Notes under the pieces: model-generated
Databases searched by the model: none
Seen by the model: the letters and a program-made list of their open reading frames with translations, nothing else
Told to the model about the DNA's origin: nothing
Position numbers and translations under genes: made by a program
In this document: one piece after another, positions 8,144 to 15,727 of the stretch
Numbering within the stretch: the first letter of the stretch is position 1
Layout: each line of letters begins with the position of its first letter
From: Oscillospiraceae bacterium
Lineage (GTDB): Bacteria > Bacillota > Clostridia > Oscillospirales > Ruminococcaceae
Length of the DNA: 32,370 nucleotides
Assembly: GCA_017410745.1 (NCBI GenBank)
Contig: JAFPPJ010000290.1
Coordinates: forward strand, 1 to 32,370
Direction: 5' to 3'

Positions 8144-10282
8144 TTATCTTCTGATAAGTGCCAGCATAGTGATATCATCGAACTGCGGAGCCTCTCCCAC
8201 AAATCCGTCAAGTGCCGCAGTCATATTCTCAAGCAGTGCCGCAGGCTCTGCACCGGGCTCCTTATTGAGCGCTTCAAGCATCCTGTCTGTTCCGAAAAGC
8301 TGTTCATCGGCATTTGTCGCCTCAGCGACGCCATCGGTATAGAGGAAGAGAGAACCACCCTTTTCTACTGTAAATGTGTAGTCTTTATATTTAACACCTT
8401 CCATGCCTCCGACTACAAAGCCATGCTTATCCTTGAAAAGCTCAAAACTGCCGTCAGCCTTCTTTATCATCGGGTATTCATGTCCTGCATTCGCCGCCGT
8501 AACGATACCGGTGGATATCTCAAATATACCGAGCCATACGGTAACGAACATTTCCTCTTCGTTATTCTTGCATATCGCTGCATTGACCTGTTCGAGCACC
8601 TTCGCAGGAGAGCCGCCCATCATAGCATAGTTGTTCACAAGTATCTTTGACATCATCATGAACAATGCCGCAGGCACGCCCTTGCCGGAAACGTCCGCCA
8701 TAACGAGACCGAGATGGTCATCATCTATCAGGAAGAAATCGTAGAAATCTCCTCCTACCTCCTTGGCAGGCTTCATGGATGCGTACACATCAAATTCTGT
8801 GCGCTCGGGGAAGGGCGGGAAAATATTCGGGAGCATATCCGCCTGTATCTTCCGCGCGAGATCGAGCTCTGCGCCGATCCTTTCCTTCTCAGCAGTGATC
8901 CTTGTTATATCAAGGATATACTGTCTTGTCTTCTTGGCAAGGTCATCGAAGGACTCTGCAAGGACTTCTATTTCATCGCCTGTCTTGTACAGATCCTTCA
9001 TCTCGAACATTTTGCCCGTATTGCCGCTCTCGATGATAGTCTTTGTCATGTCCTCAACGGGATATACTATCCTGTTTGCAAGTATCATGGAAGCAGCAAG
9101 TCCGAGGACAAGTATCAGTACCACTACAACAAGGATGATATTGTTGTAGAGACTGAATCCAGCCTTGTACTCTGCTCTTGCAGAATTGCTTATGGTATTG
9201 CATTCATTTATCAGCTGCTGCGTCGGGATGAGGGTCACCGACCTTTCCACAACCGATACAACAGCCCAGTTCACAGACTTGAGCGGTGAGCCTGCAAGAT
9301 AATACTCCACGCCGTCTGCGGTGATCTTGCGTATCCCCGTTCTTTCCTCAAGAGCATCCTTGAAAAACTCATCAAGTTCGGGACATGACGTGTTCTCGTC
9401 GGAATTATACGGTGCAAAAGGCCCCTCTGTCATAGGCGAGAAGATCATTCTTCCGCTGCCGTCAACAACACTGACAAATCCGCCCGAATTACTGGAGGAA
9501 TTGACATATTCCGCCATATTCGTAAGGAACACATCAGCGCCTACTACGCACACCAGCTCGCCGTCCTTATATACGGGAGCCACACATGCCACAGCATCTA
9601 TGCCAGTATGGCTGTCCTGATATATATCCGAAAAGCATACATCGCCTTTCTCCACAGCCATCTTGTACCACGGGCGGTTCGTGACATCGAGTATGCGCAT
9701 GGGTCTGCCCTTGTCATCCACATATGCGCCGGCTCTGTCATTCACGATTATTATATGTCCGTCGGGAGTGGCTACATAGCAGGACTCCAGCTTATCGGCG
9801 GTCTTGTACATAGACAGCATTATGTCGCCCATGTTGCTGACTACGGTGAGATACCTCGACTGAGTATCCGCACCCGATTCATGCATGTACTGCACTGTCG
9901 GTATGCCGTCATTATCCGCAACGGCATAGTTGATGGTCTGTCTTGCACATTGATCCTCTACCTGGAACAGACCGTTTGCAAACGCCTGCATGGTCAGGAC
10001 ATCGTTCTTCACATCGGTGAACATATCTTCAGCGATATAGGCCTGCAGCGCATTGGTCTTGACCATAGATGAATCTATGATCGCATTCATGGTGTTCTCA
10101 GAAACGGCAGATATCGCTTCCTGCTGCTTATCCGAGGACGTGCTCACAAGCTTTGCGAGCGTGCTGCCCTGGTGGATGGATGCACCAAGAAAGACGATCA
10201 CCGTAACAAGCAGTGATATAAGGACAAGATTGAGTATCTTTTGCTGCAGTCCTCCGAATGTCAAACCAAATTTCTTTATCAT
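8144..10282 (-). CDS. Membrane sensor PP2C/SpoIIE-type serine phosphatase (Cache-HAMP-SpoIIE)
   Basis: 712 residues. A first membrane span (~16-36) precedes a large extracytoplasmic region (~37-370) of double-Cache type. A second span (~373-398), a HAMP linker (~395-450, containing NRIVYPVEDM) and a short helical segment lead to the SpoIIE/RsbU-type PP2C domain (~475-712). Metal-binding and core motifs are intact: EVGGDFYDFF, ADVSGKGVPAALF, NAGHEYPMI, LYTDGVAEATN and FDDITMLAL. Enzymes of this kind dephosphorylate STAS anti-anti-sigma proteins at Ser, here probably those encoded by the first two genes of the operon. The Cache domain implies control by an outside small ligand (amino acid, organic acid or peptide-like), which cannot be named from sequence. 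The ribosome site is AGAGGTG. It sits 60 nt after the RsbW-like kinase gene. Confidence 0.92.
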   Translation of the reverse strand: MIKKFGLTFGGLQQKILNLVLISLLVTVIVFLGASIHQGSTLAKLVSTSSDKQQEAISAVSENTMNAIIDSSMVKTNALQAYIAEDMFTDVKNDVLTMQAFANGLFQVEDQCARQTINYAVADNDGIPTVQYMHESGADTQSRYLTVVSNMGDIMLSMYKTADKLESCYVATPDGHIIIVNDRAGAYVDDKGRPMRILDVTNRPWYKMAVEKGDVCFSDIYQDSHTGIDAVACVAPVYKDGELVCVVGADVFLTNMAEYVNSSSNSGGFVSVVDGSGRMIFSPMTEGPFAPYNSDENTSCPELDEFFKDALEERTGIRKITADGVEYYLAGSPLKSVNWAVVSVVERSVTLIPTQQLINECNTISNSARAEYKAGFSLYNNIILVVVVLILVLGLAASMILANRIVYPVEDMTKTIIESGNTGKMFEMKDLYKTGDEIEVLAESFDDLAKKTRQYILDITRITAEKERIGAELDLARKIQADMLPNIFPPFPERTEFDVYASMKPAKEVGGDFYDFFLIDDDHLGLVMADVSGKGVPAALFMMMSKILVNNYAMMGGSPAKVLEQVNAAICKNNEEEMFVTVWLGIFEISTGIVTAANAGHEYPMIKKADGSFELFKDKHGFVVGGMEGVKYKDYTFTVEKGGSLFLYTDGVAEATNADEQLFGTDRMLEALNKEPGAEPAALLENMTAALDGFVGEAPQFDDITMLALIRR

Positions 10283-10342
10283 TCACAACACCTCTGTTAT
10301 GGACAGATGCCTGACGGTGTGTGTTCATCAAAACACACTATG

Positions 10343-10753
10343 TCAGCTCAATCCCTTTATAAGAGTAAGGATATTGTGCCCGTCTTTATACTCATACTTT
10401 ATATCATCCATAGTCTTCTTGACCATGAATATCCCAAGGCCGCCGATCTGCCTCTCCTCCGCAGAGAGGGAAATATCGGGATCGGCCTTTGCAAGCGGAT
10501 CATAGGGTACACCGTGATCTATGAAGGTGATGTCAACTATAGCCGGATCGTGCGATATCTCTACCCTTACGGTAGCAGGGCCTACATCCGGATCATATGC
10601 GTAGTGGGCGATATTTACAAATATCTCCTCCACCGCAAGATCTATCTGCATCTGTATCTTCATTGGGCATCCGGCATTTTCAAGTTCATTGTCAACAAAT
10701 CCAAGCACCTGTCCGAGATTATCCGTAAGTGCTTCTATCACAAGCTCGCGCAT
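10343..10753 (-). CDS. RsbW/SpoIIAB-like anti-sigma serine kinase (GHKL ATPase)
   Basis: 136 residues. The start at ATG 10753 is preferred over ATG 10759 because GGAAGGAG ends against the latter and is six bases from the former. GHKL ATPase motifs are complete: N-box E43-x3-N47 within DLAVEEIFVNIAH, G1 box D79-H-G81 and G2 box IGGLGIFMV (residues 103-111). Family proteins phosphorylate a STAS antagonist and sequester a sigma factor or other target. No sigma gene is visible within the window, so the target is unknown or encoded elsewhere. Cytoplasmic. Situated between the second STAS gene (36 nt) and the phosphatase (60 nt), the usual RsbV-RsbW-RsbU combination. Confidence 0.92.
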   Translation of the reverse strand: MRELVIEALTDNLGQVLGFVDNELENAGCPMKIQMQIDLAVEEIFVNIAHYAYDPDVGPATVRVEISHDPAIVDITFIDHGVPYDPLAKADPDISLSAEERQIGGLGIFMVKKTMDDIKYEYKDGHNILTLIKGLS

Positions 10754-10789
10754 AAGCATCTCCTTCCCGCGTATACTGACACCTGTCCG

Positions 10790-11086
10790 TCATTCGATAG
10801 TGAGGATATCGGAAAATCCCGTCACCTCAAATATCTCCATGATATCTTCGCTTACGCCTATGAGCTTCATAGAGCCCTGCTTGTTCATTATCTTCTGAGC
10901 AGAGAGGAGCACACGAAGTCCTGCAGATGAGATATACTCCACATCCTTGAAATCTATTATGAGCTCGCTCGCATTCCCGAGAGATCCCTTGAGTTCCTTT
11001 TCGAGGTCGGGAGCGGTAGTGGTATCTATCCTGCCCTCCACAGCAATAGTAAGAACAGTTCCCTCGAGATTCTTGTTGATAGTCAT
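10790..11086 (-). CDS. STAS-domain anti-sigma factor antagonist (RsbV/SpoIIAA-like), second of two
   Basis: 98 residues, a single STAS domain of normal family length. GRIDTTTAPDLEKEL and YISSAGLRVL are the two landmark segments; Ser54 aligns with the regulatory serine (Ser58) of SpoIIAA, so it should be phosphorylated by the RsbW-like kinase and dephosphorylated by the SpoIIE-type phosphatase downstream. ILTIE ends the protein. The ribosome site AAGGAAG is well placed. It follows the other STAS gene by 48 nt. The segment TIAVEGRID is closer to typical active antagonists than the corresponding part of its neighbour. Confidence 0.92.
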   Translation of the reverse strand: MTINKNLEGTVLTIAVEGRIDTTTAPDLEKELKGSLGNASELIIDFKDVEYISSAGLRVLLSAQKIMNKQGSMKLIGVSEDIMEIFEVTGFSDILTIE

Positions 11087-11134
11087 AGTTTATCTTCCTT
11101 TCAATACTTTATCTGTTTTATGAGCTTTACAGCA

Positions 11135-11437
11135 TCAATTCGGTCTTATCTGCACATTGAAGATACCGTCGAAACCTGTCATCTCAAACAGTTCATAGAC
11201 GTACGGAGATACATCACGCACGATGAGCTGTTCTCCTACGGCCTTTCTCACACGCATCAGCGCCCTTAGTCCTCCGCTTGAGATATAGTCGAGCTCCGCT
11301 GCATCAAAAACAGGTATCTTGCCGGGATAATTATTCAGGATATTGATTATCTTGTACTCGGTCATATCCGCATTTGAAGAATCTATTCGGTCCTCAAGAG
11401 ATATCACCACATTGCCGCCGCTGATAAACGAATCCAT
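11135..11437 (-). CDS. STAS-domain anti-sigma factor antagonist-like protein, first of two
   Basis: 100 residues, first gene of the nine-gene export operon. STAS landmarks are EDRIDSSNADMTEYKI and YISSGGLRAL with the candidate phospho-acceptor Ser54. It differs clearly from the second STAS protein (roughly a third of positions alike by eye), so this is an old paralogue pair rather than a recent copy. Two antagonists facing one canonical kinase and one degenerate ATPase suggest two parallel or layered partner switches. The ribosome site is AAGGGGGG and the promoter lies at 11482-11510. Confidence 0.9.
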   Translation of the reverse strand: MDSFISGGNVVISLEDRIDSSNADMTEYKIINILNNYPGKIPVFDAAELDYISSGGLRALMRVRKAVGEQLIVRDVSPYVYELFEMTGFDGIFNVQIRPN

Positions 11438-11481
11438 ATTTATCCCCCCTTCTATGTACTGACCATACCAAAGTCACTTTT

Positions 11482-11510
11482 ATTATACCACAAACCAATA
11501 GAAATTACAA
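11482..11510 (-). promoter_or_regulatory. Promoter of the partner-switch/export operon
   Basis: On the minus strand TTGTAA (11510-11505), 17-base spacer, TATAAT (11487-11482) with extended TGG before it. The -35 is 4 of 6 to consensus. Predicted start near 11475, about 38 nt before the first STAS gene. Confidence 0.7.
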
Positions 11511-11599
11511 GAGTTATCGAAAAAATGTATCCGTTCATCGTGCAATACTAATTGTTCAAAGCAGCACTTTTCGTTATTTTGCACAAATTTAAAAAACTC

Positions 11600-11628
11600 T
11601 TGACATTTCAATTTAGATATAGTATAAT
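11600..11628 (+). promoter_or_regulatory. Perfect consensus promoter of the GG-leader peptide gene
   Basis: TTGACA (11600-11605), 17-base spacer and TATAAT (11623-11628) match the sigma-A consensus fully, preceded by an A/T-rich tract. Predicted start about 11635, leaving a ~40-nt leader. Divergent from the operon promoter about 90 bp away, so a shared operator between 11511 and 11599 is possible, though I see no clear palindrome. Confidence 0.87.
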
Positions 11629-11674
11629 CATGATACAGAGAGATATCCCTGATAATATTCACAGAGGTGATAAC

Positions 11675-11905
11675 ATGGAGGTAAAAGAAATGGAACTTGA
11701 CATGCTGGAGAAAGTGACCGGCGGAGCAGCAGCTCCTGATGATAAGCAGGCAATGGAAGATTTCAAGAGTGCCTGGGTAGCTTTAGGGCTTGACGGCAAA
11801 TACTCCTCACATGTACGCAACCAGGTCGGCGACAGCTGGATAAAGGCAGGCTGCGCAGAGACCGCAGAGGAATATATAAACGCATGGCTCGCTAATCAGA
11901 CCTGA
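11675..11905 (+). CDS. Double-glycine leader secreted peptide precursor (exporter substrate)
   Basis: 76 codons. The leader of 17 residues ends MELDMLEKVTGG. Counting back from the Gly16-Gly17 cleavage point, hydrophobics fall at -4 (Val14), -7 (Leu11), -12 (Met6) and -15 (Val3), the spacing C39 peptidases need; this favours the ATG at 11675 (ribosome site AGAGGTG) over ATG 11690 (ribosome site GGAGG). The predicted mature part is 59 residues, acidic, soluble-looking, with three Trp, one Cys (Cys60) and no signal of ring-forming repeats. It lacks the hydrophobic character of class II bacteriocins. No lanthipeptide synthetase, radical SAM or YcaO gene is nearby, so it is probably exported unmodified. 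It is flanked by a perfect promoter and a strong terminator and faces away from the operon with the matching peptidase-exporter. Toxin, signal and structural roles all remain open. Confidence 0.85.
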   Translation: MEVKEMELDMLEKVTGGAAAPDDKQAMEDFKSAWVALGLDGKYSSHVRNQVGDSWIKAGCAETAEEYINAWLANQT

Positions 11906-11921
11906 CCGGCTCATGCCGCAT

Positions 11922-11949
11922 ATCAGCCGTACTGCAAGGTACGGCTGAT
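11922..11949 (+). terminator. Intrinsic terminator after the peptide gene
   Basis: An 11-bp perfect stem ATCAGCCGTAC/GTACGGCTGAT with a 6-base loop, followed by TTTATATTA. It lies 16 nt after the peptide stop codon and between convergent genes; the minus side has no T-run. Confidence 0.85.
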
Positions 11950-11995
11950 TTTATATTATACGTCATTAATGTTCGGAAATATGTCGTTTAATTTG

Positions 11996-13468
11996 TCAGC
12001 CAAGCTTCTTTTCTATTGCCTTGATTATTATCCTGAGGGCTTTGAGTCGTGCATATCGCTTATCGTTGGATTCAAGCACATGCCACGGTGCAAAATCAGT
12101 ATTTGTCTTCTGCAGCATCTCATCCACTGCAGTCTCATACTGATCCCATTTCTCGCGGTTGCGCCAGTCCTCGTCGGTGATCTTCCACTGCTTTTCGGGA
12201 GTGTTCTGCCTGTCGGTAAATCTCGCAAGCTGCGTATCCTTGTCGATATGCACCCAGAACTTGATCACCACCGCATTCCAGTCGGCAAGCTCCTTCTCGA
12301 ACTCATTTATCTCGTTATAGGCACGCTGCCAGTCATTTTCCGAGCAGAATCCTTCTATGCGTTCCACCATCACGCGGCCGTACCACGTTCTGTCGAATAT
12401 GGCGATATGTCCGTCCTTCGGCAGACGCTTCCAGAATCTCCACAGATAATGCCGTGCCTTTTCAGCAGGCTCGGGGCTTGCGATAGGATGCACCTCGCAT
12501 CCGCGGGGATCGAGTGCCGATGCGACTCTCTTGATATTCCCGCCCTTTCCCGCGGCATCCCAGCCCTCATATGCTATGATAACAGGTATCTTCTTGAGAT
12601 ATATCTCATTATGCAGCTCGCTGAGCCGCTTCTGCAGCCTGTCAAGCTCTGTCCTGTACTCCTCCTCGGTAACAGTCTTGTCAAGCGATATCTCACTCAG
12701 AGCGGGTATGGGCCTCAGCGCAAAGGTATTCTGAAGCAGAGGCGACTGCCTGTTTTCCGCATTCTTCAGGGCAGTATCTATCGCGGAAAGAAGTATCTCG
12801 GTCATCTGGAGCTCTGCCCATTTTCTGTTCGTGGAGTCGATGAAATACCACGGCGCTACGAACTGATTGGTGGCCTCTATATATTCATCATACACATCAA
12901 GGCATTTGTCATAGTATTTGTTCTGCCATCTGTCGGTATCCGAAACGCGCCATGCAGTTACCTTATCATCCTCAAGCGCCTTTATGCGCTTGCGCTGTGT
13001 CTTTTCGCTGATATGGAAGAAGAACTTCACCACAAGGTATCCGTTGTCATTGAGCTGACGTTCAAAGCGCTTTATGCTTGTAAGATACTTTTTGTATTCA
13101 CGCTCGCCGATCTCGCCCATAAGATAGCGCGATGTCACCTCGCCCATCCATCCTCCGTCAAAGAACGAGAACTGTCCTGCTGCAGGTATCCTTACGAAAT
13201 ATCTGTATAGGAATGGCTCCCTCTGTTCATCGGCAGTGGGCATTTTCAGCGTCTCGCATTTGTAGAATCTCGGGTCCATATTTCTTATCATCTTGCCGAG
13301 TGCGCTGCCCTTTCCTGCTGCGCCCCATCCGTCAAGCACCACCAGTACCGGCAGCTTCTTTTCCTTTATTTCCATCTGCTTTTTCACAAGTTCACCGCGT
13401 GCCTTTTCGAGCCGCTCTGCAATTATATCATCATCAGGTCTTTCCGGACGTACCCATTCCTTCAGCAT
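11996..13468 (-). CDS. pap: Polyphosphate:AMP phosphotransferase (two-domain PPK2 class II)
   Basis: 490 residues made of two tandem PPK2 domains, the length and layout of polyphosphate:AMP phosphotransferase, which makes ADP from AMP and polyphosphate in the cytoplasm. The first domain (~1-235) keeps a P-loop LDGWGAAGKGS, but the lid/catalytic segment reads FFDGGWMGEV. The second (~265-490) has YEGWDAAGKGG and a full DRTWYGRV motif. That asymmetry, a degenerate N-terminal and an active C-terminal half, is typical of the family. Ribosome site GAGGAGGG and its own promoter (13542-13570). The gene stands alone, convergent with the peptide gene. No ppk1 or ppx is in the window, so the polyphosphate source is elsewhere. 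Confidence 0.92.
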   Translation of the reverse strand: MLKEWVRPERPDDDIIAERLEKARGELVKKQMEIKEKKLPVLVVLDGWGAAGKGSALGKMIRNMDPRFYKCETLKMPTADEQREPFLYRYFVRIPAAGQFSFFDGGWMGEVTSRYLMGEIGEREYKKYLTSIKRFERQLNDNGYLVVKFFFHISEKTQRKRIKALEDDKVTAWRVSDTDRWQNKYYDKCLDVYDEYIEATNQFVAPWYFIDSTNRKWAELQMTEILLSAIDTALKNAENRQSPLLQNTFALRPIPALSEISLDKTVTEEEYRTELDRLQKRLSELHNEIYLKKIPVIIAYEGWDAAGKGGNIKRVASALDPRGCEVHPIASPEPAEKARHYLWRFWKRLPKDGHIAIFDRTWYGRVMVERIEGFCSENDWQRAYNEINEFEKELADWNAVVIKFWVHIDKDTQLARFTDRQNTPEKQWKITDEDWRNREKWDQYETAVDEMLQKTNTDFAPWHVLESNDKRYARLKALRIIIKAIEKKLG

Positions 13469-13541
13469 AATACACCCTCCTCGTCATATAGTCGTAGATC
13501 ATATTCGCACATCAAGCCCTGATACATAGAGCTTTGAACTC

Positions 13542-13570
13542 ATTATACCAGTTAGTGGAAGCTGTTTCCA
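13542..13570 (-). promoter_or_regulatory. Candidate promoter of the polyphosphate:AMP phosphotransferase gene
   Basis: Minus-strand TATAAT (13547-13542) preceded by extended TGG; a weak -35 TGGAAA (13570-13565) at 17-base spacing. Leader about 65 nt. The remaining A/T-rich stretch 13571-13708 holds nothing else I can name. Confidence 0.55.
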
Positions 13571-13708
13571 GTAGCATATTACACAAAAAATTCACATAAG
13601 ATTTGTAAGTTATATATTTTTACGCAAAGAGTATATATATTTAACCGACAGACCCGAAAAAAGGACACCCTGATAAATCTTTTGCCGCCGCTTTTTACTG
13701 TGAGCATA

Positions 13709-13744
13709 AAAGCTCCGAAGCAGCAATTACTGCTTCGGAGCTTT
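13709..13744 (-). terminator. Intrinsic terminator of the eleven-gene minus-strand operon
   Basis: A 15-bp perfect stem (AAAGCTCCGAAGCAG with its complement) and 6-base loop, 9 nt after the last stop codon. Read on the minus strand it ends in CTTTTATG, a short T-run. Confidence 0.8.
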
Positions 13745-13753
13745 GAGTTCTAT

Positions 13754-14491
13754 TCATTCCGCCCTGTTCTGACGGTAACGGTATACATAGGATCTGCCTC
13801 TTTTCCCGAGCCTGTCAAGTATCCCCGCTTTATACAGTGATGCAAGAGCGGCCGAGGCATAGTTGCCGGGTATATGCTGTATCCGTGCGAGCTCGGGGCT
13901 GATGAGCTCCTTTTCGGTAAGACCGGGGATCAGCTTTTCCCAGTCCCGCGGAGAGTCGATATTGATCTGATCCACAAGGCGTGTCGGGAAACGGTCTATG
14001 ACAGATGTGCCGATATGGCCGTTTTCGCCCTTCCTGCGGTATTCATCGCATTCAAGCACCATGATCACAAACGACAGCGAACTATCCGAAAGGAACTCGG
14101 ATATCTGATATACCTCACGGAATATGCTGTAAGGAGTGTCCTTCTGAGGAGATCTGCGCGCGCGTATCACACTGCCGTCCGGATCTATCTCCACAAGGCG
14201 CTTGTTTGTAAATACCGGGTATACCACGGTAACATGCGCCACCGGCAGAAATGCACGCAGCTTTTCCCTTAGGTTTTTGAAATGTGATGTCTGTATCTCT
14301 ATTATGCCGTTCTCTCCGACTATATCAGCGATGAACCTGCCGACAGATGTCTCCTGGCTGTCATGGTCGGTCTCAAAGTAATTCTTGAGTACAGCATGTA
14401 CGGAGCCTTCGCTTTCCGTGCCTATCCCCTTCACGAGCCGTTTGCCTTCGCTGACGCGTCGGCAGGCTTCCTCAAATGCCAAAGTATCCAT
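13754..14491 (-). CDS. Unknown protein with nuclease-fold-like N-terminus and winged-helix-like C-terminus
   Basis: 245 residues, not assigned to a named family. The N-terminal half contains RFIADIVGENGIIEIQTSHF: Asp56 followed by E65-x-Q67 on the next strand resembles the D...(D/E)xK core of PD-(D/E)XK nuclease folds with Gln in place of Lys; this is only a shape argument. The middle (VTVVYPVFTNKRLVEID, then EVYQISEFL) looks like an alpha/beta core with a conserved Arg-rich loop. The C-terminal ~55 residues (LARIQHIPGNYASAALASLYKAGIL...YVYRYR) look like a winged helix and may bind DNA. Its ATG overlaps the stop of the GH5 gene (TAATG), so it is translationally coupled and is the final operon gene. 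Confidence 0.7.
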   Translation of the reverse strand: MDTLAFEEACRRVSEGKRLVKGIGTESEGSVHAVLKNYFETDHDSQETSVGRFIADIVGENGIIEIQTSHFKNLREKLRAFLPVAHVTVVYPVFTNKRLVEIDPDGSVIRARRSPQKDTPYSIFREVYQISEFLSDSSLSFVIMVLECDEYRRKGENGHIGTSVIDRFPTRLVDQINIDSPRDWEKLIPGLTEKELISPELARIQHIPGNYASAALASLYKAGILDRLGKRGRSYVYRYRQNRAE

Positions 14492-15705
14492 TACTCACCG
14501 TCTTTAGCTTCATTCATAGCTGAAATGATCTCCGGATATCTCCATTCATAGCTCGACCTGTCAAGAAGTCCGAAAGCCTCTCCGCTTATAAATGCGTTGT
14601 TATCCCACCAGAAACAGGGTATACCCTTTTCCTTTGCTGCATGTATGTAATATTTTGCCCATTCTGCACGATCCTTGTTGTTGAACCTGTTTCTTGCGCC
14701 CATTTCGCCGATTATCACGGCATGGCCGTTTTTCAGGAACAGTTCATCAAGAGTATACATGAGCATATCTATATCGTTCGTATCGCTGCTGCTGTCTGCG
14801 CTCCATTCCTTGACCGCACTGTCCTGCTCTGCAAGTGCGAAGCGATAGGGTATATATGCGTGTACCGATACTATTACCTTATCATCATCGGGAACTTTTA
14901 TATCAGCAAGCACAGATTCGGATGATGATGCAGCGTATCCGGGGATCATAAGATGACGCTTGGCATTGTTGCCGCCCTTTGCACGGATAGTCTTCACAAA
15001 AGCTGCGTTCCAGCGGTTTATGATCTCCCTTGAAGCGGCATCTCCGCCTGTCCATTCAAGAGGAGTGCCTCTGAGTCTCGGCTCATTCATGCACTCGAAA
15101 ATGAGCTTCTCGTTGTACCCTTCGAAATAGTCAGCTATCTGGCTCCATAGAGCGCACAGCTTTTCCTCCGCTGCATCTGCGTTGTCTTCCTTGGGATCGT
15201 TCCAGCCCTCATGATGCATATTGATTATGACATACATATCGTTCTCAAAGGCATAGTCTGCTATTTCCTTTACCCTTGCGAGCCATGCCTCATCTATCTT
15301 ATAATCGGGGCCTTCACCGAATTTTCCGTCCCATGTCACCGGGAGTCTCAGCCCGTTGAAGCCCACCAGCTTCACGGAATCTATCATCTTCTTCGTAGTC
15401 TCCGGATTGCCCCAGCAGGTCTCCCAGTCTGCAGGAGTCTCACTGCCCGAGGGGTCATCCTTCGTGGCATCCATCGTATTTCCCAGATTCCAGCCAAGCT
15501 TTATCTCCTTTACGAGCTCTGTAGAAGGGATATCGCGCATGGGTGCTGCTGCAAATTCTGGTATAGCCGTCTTTGCGGTCTCCTGCACCTCGGTCTGCAC
15601 TGTGGTCTGAGTCTGCACGCTCACATTGTCATTGCCCCTGCACGCTGAAAGGCTCAGTATAAGTGCGGCAGCAGCGGCAAATGCCGTAAATCTGTATCTT
15701 TTCAT
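14491..15705 (-). CDS. GH5 cellulase/endoglucanase lipoprotein
   Basis: 404 residues from ATG 15705, chosen because AAGGAAAATGT precedes it and it opens a lipoprotein signal (KRYR, hydrophobic run, lipobox L19-S-A-C22). A Thr/Gln-rich linker (24-48) leads to a GH5 barrel: LGWNLGNTMDA, GLRLPVTW, INMHHEGW, acid/base Glu208 in ECMNEPR, VHAYIPY, nucleophile Glu334 in IIGEMGA, and CFWWDNN. GH5 enzymes cut beta-1,4-glucans and related chains with retention. Without a carbohydrate-binding module or dockerin it is probably a membrane-tethered enzyme acting on oligosaccharides or soluble glucan near the cell surface. It sits in an operon with an rRNA methyltransferase and a CoA-pathway kinase, an unusual place for a cellulase. 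Confidence 0.93.
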   Translation of the reverse strand: MKRYRFTAFAAAAALILSLSACRGNDNVSVQTQTTVQTEVQETAKTAIPEFAAAPMRDIPSTELVKEIKLGWNLGNTMDATKDDPSGSETPADWETCWGNPETTKKMIDSVKLVGFNGLRLPVTWDGKFGEGPDYKIDEAWLARVKEIADYAFENDMYVIINMHHEGWNDPKEDNADAAEEKLCALWSQIADYFEGYNEKLIFECMNEPRLRGTPLEWTGGDAASREIINRWNAAFVKTIRAKGGNNAKRHLMIPGYAASSSESVLADIKVPDDDKVIVSVHAYIPYRFALAEQDSAVKEWSADSSSDTNDIDMLMYTLDELFLKNGHAVIIGEMGARNRFNNKDRAEWAKYYIHAAKEKGIPCFWWDNNAFISGEAFGLLDRSSYEWRYPEIISAMNEAKDGE

Positions 15706-15727
15706 ACATTTTCCTTCCGATCGTCTG

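Noticed and set aside
11969..13210. Plus-strand open frame of 413 codons
   Set aside because: It is antisense to the polyphosphate:AMP phosphotransferase gene, whose motifs are unmistakable; the long frame follows from codon bias.
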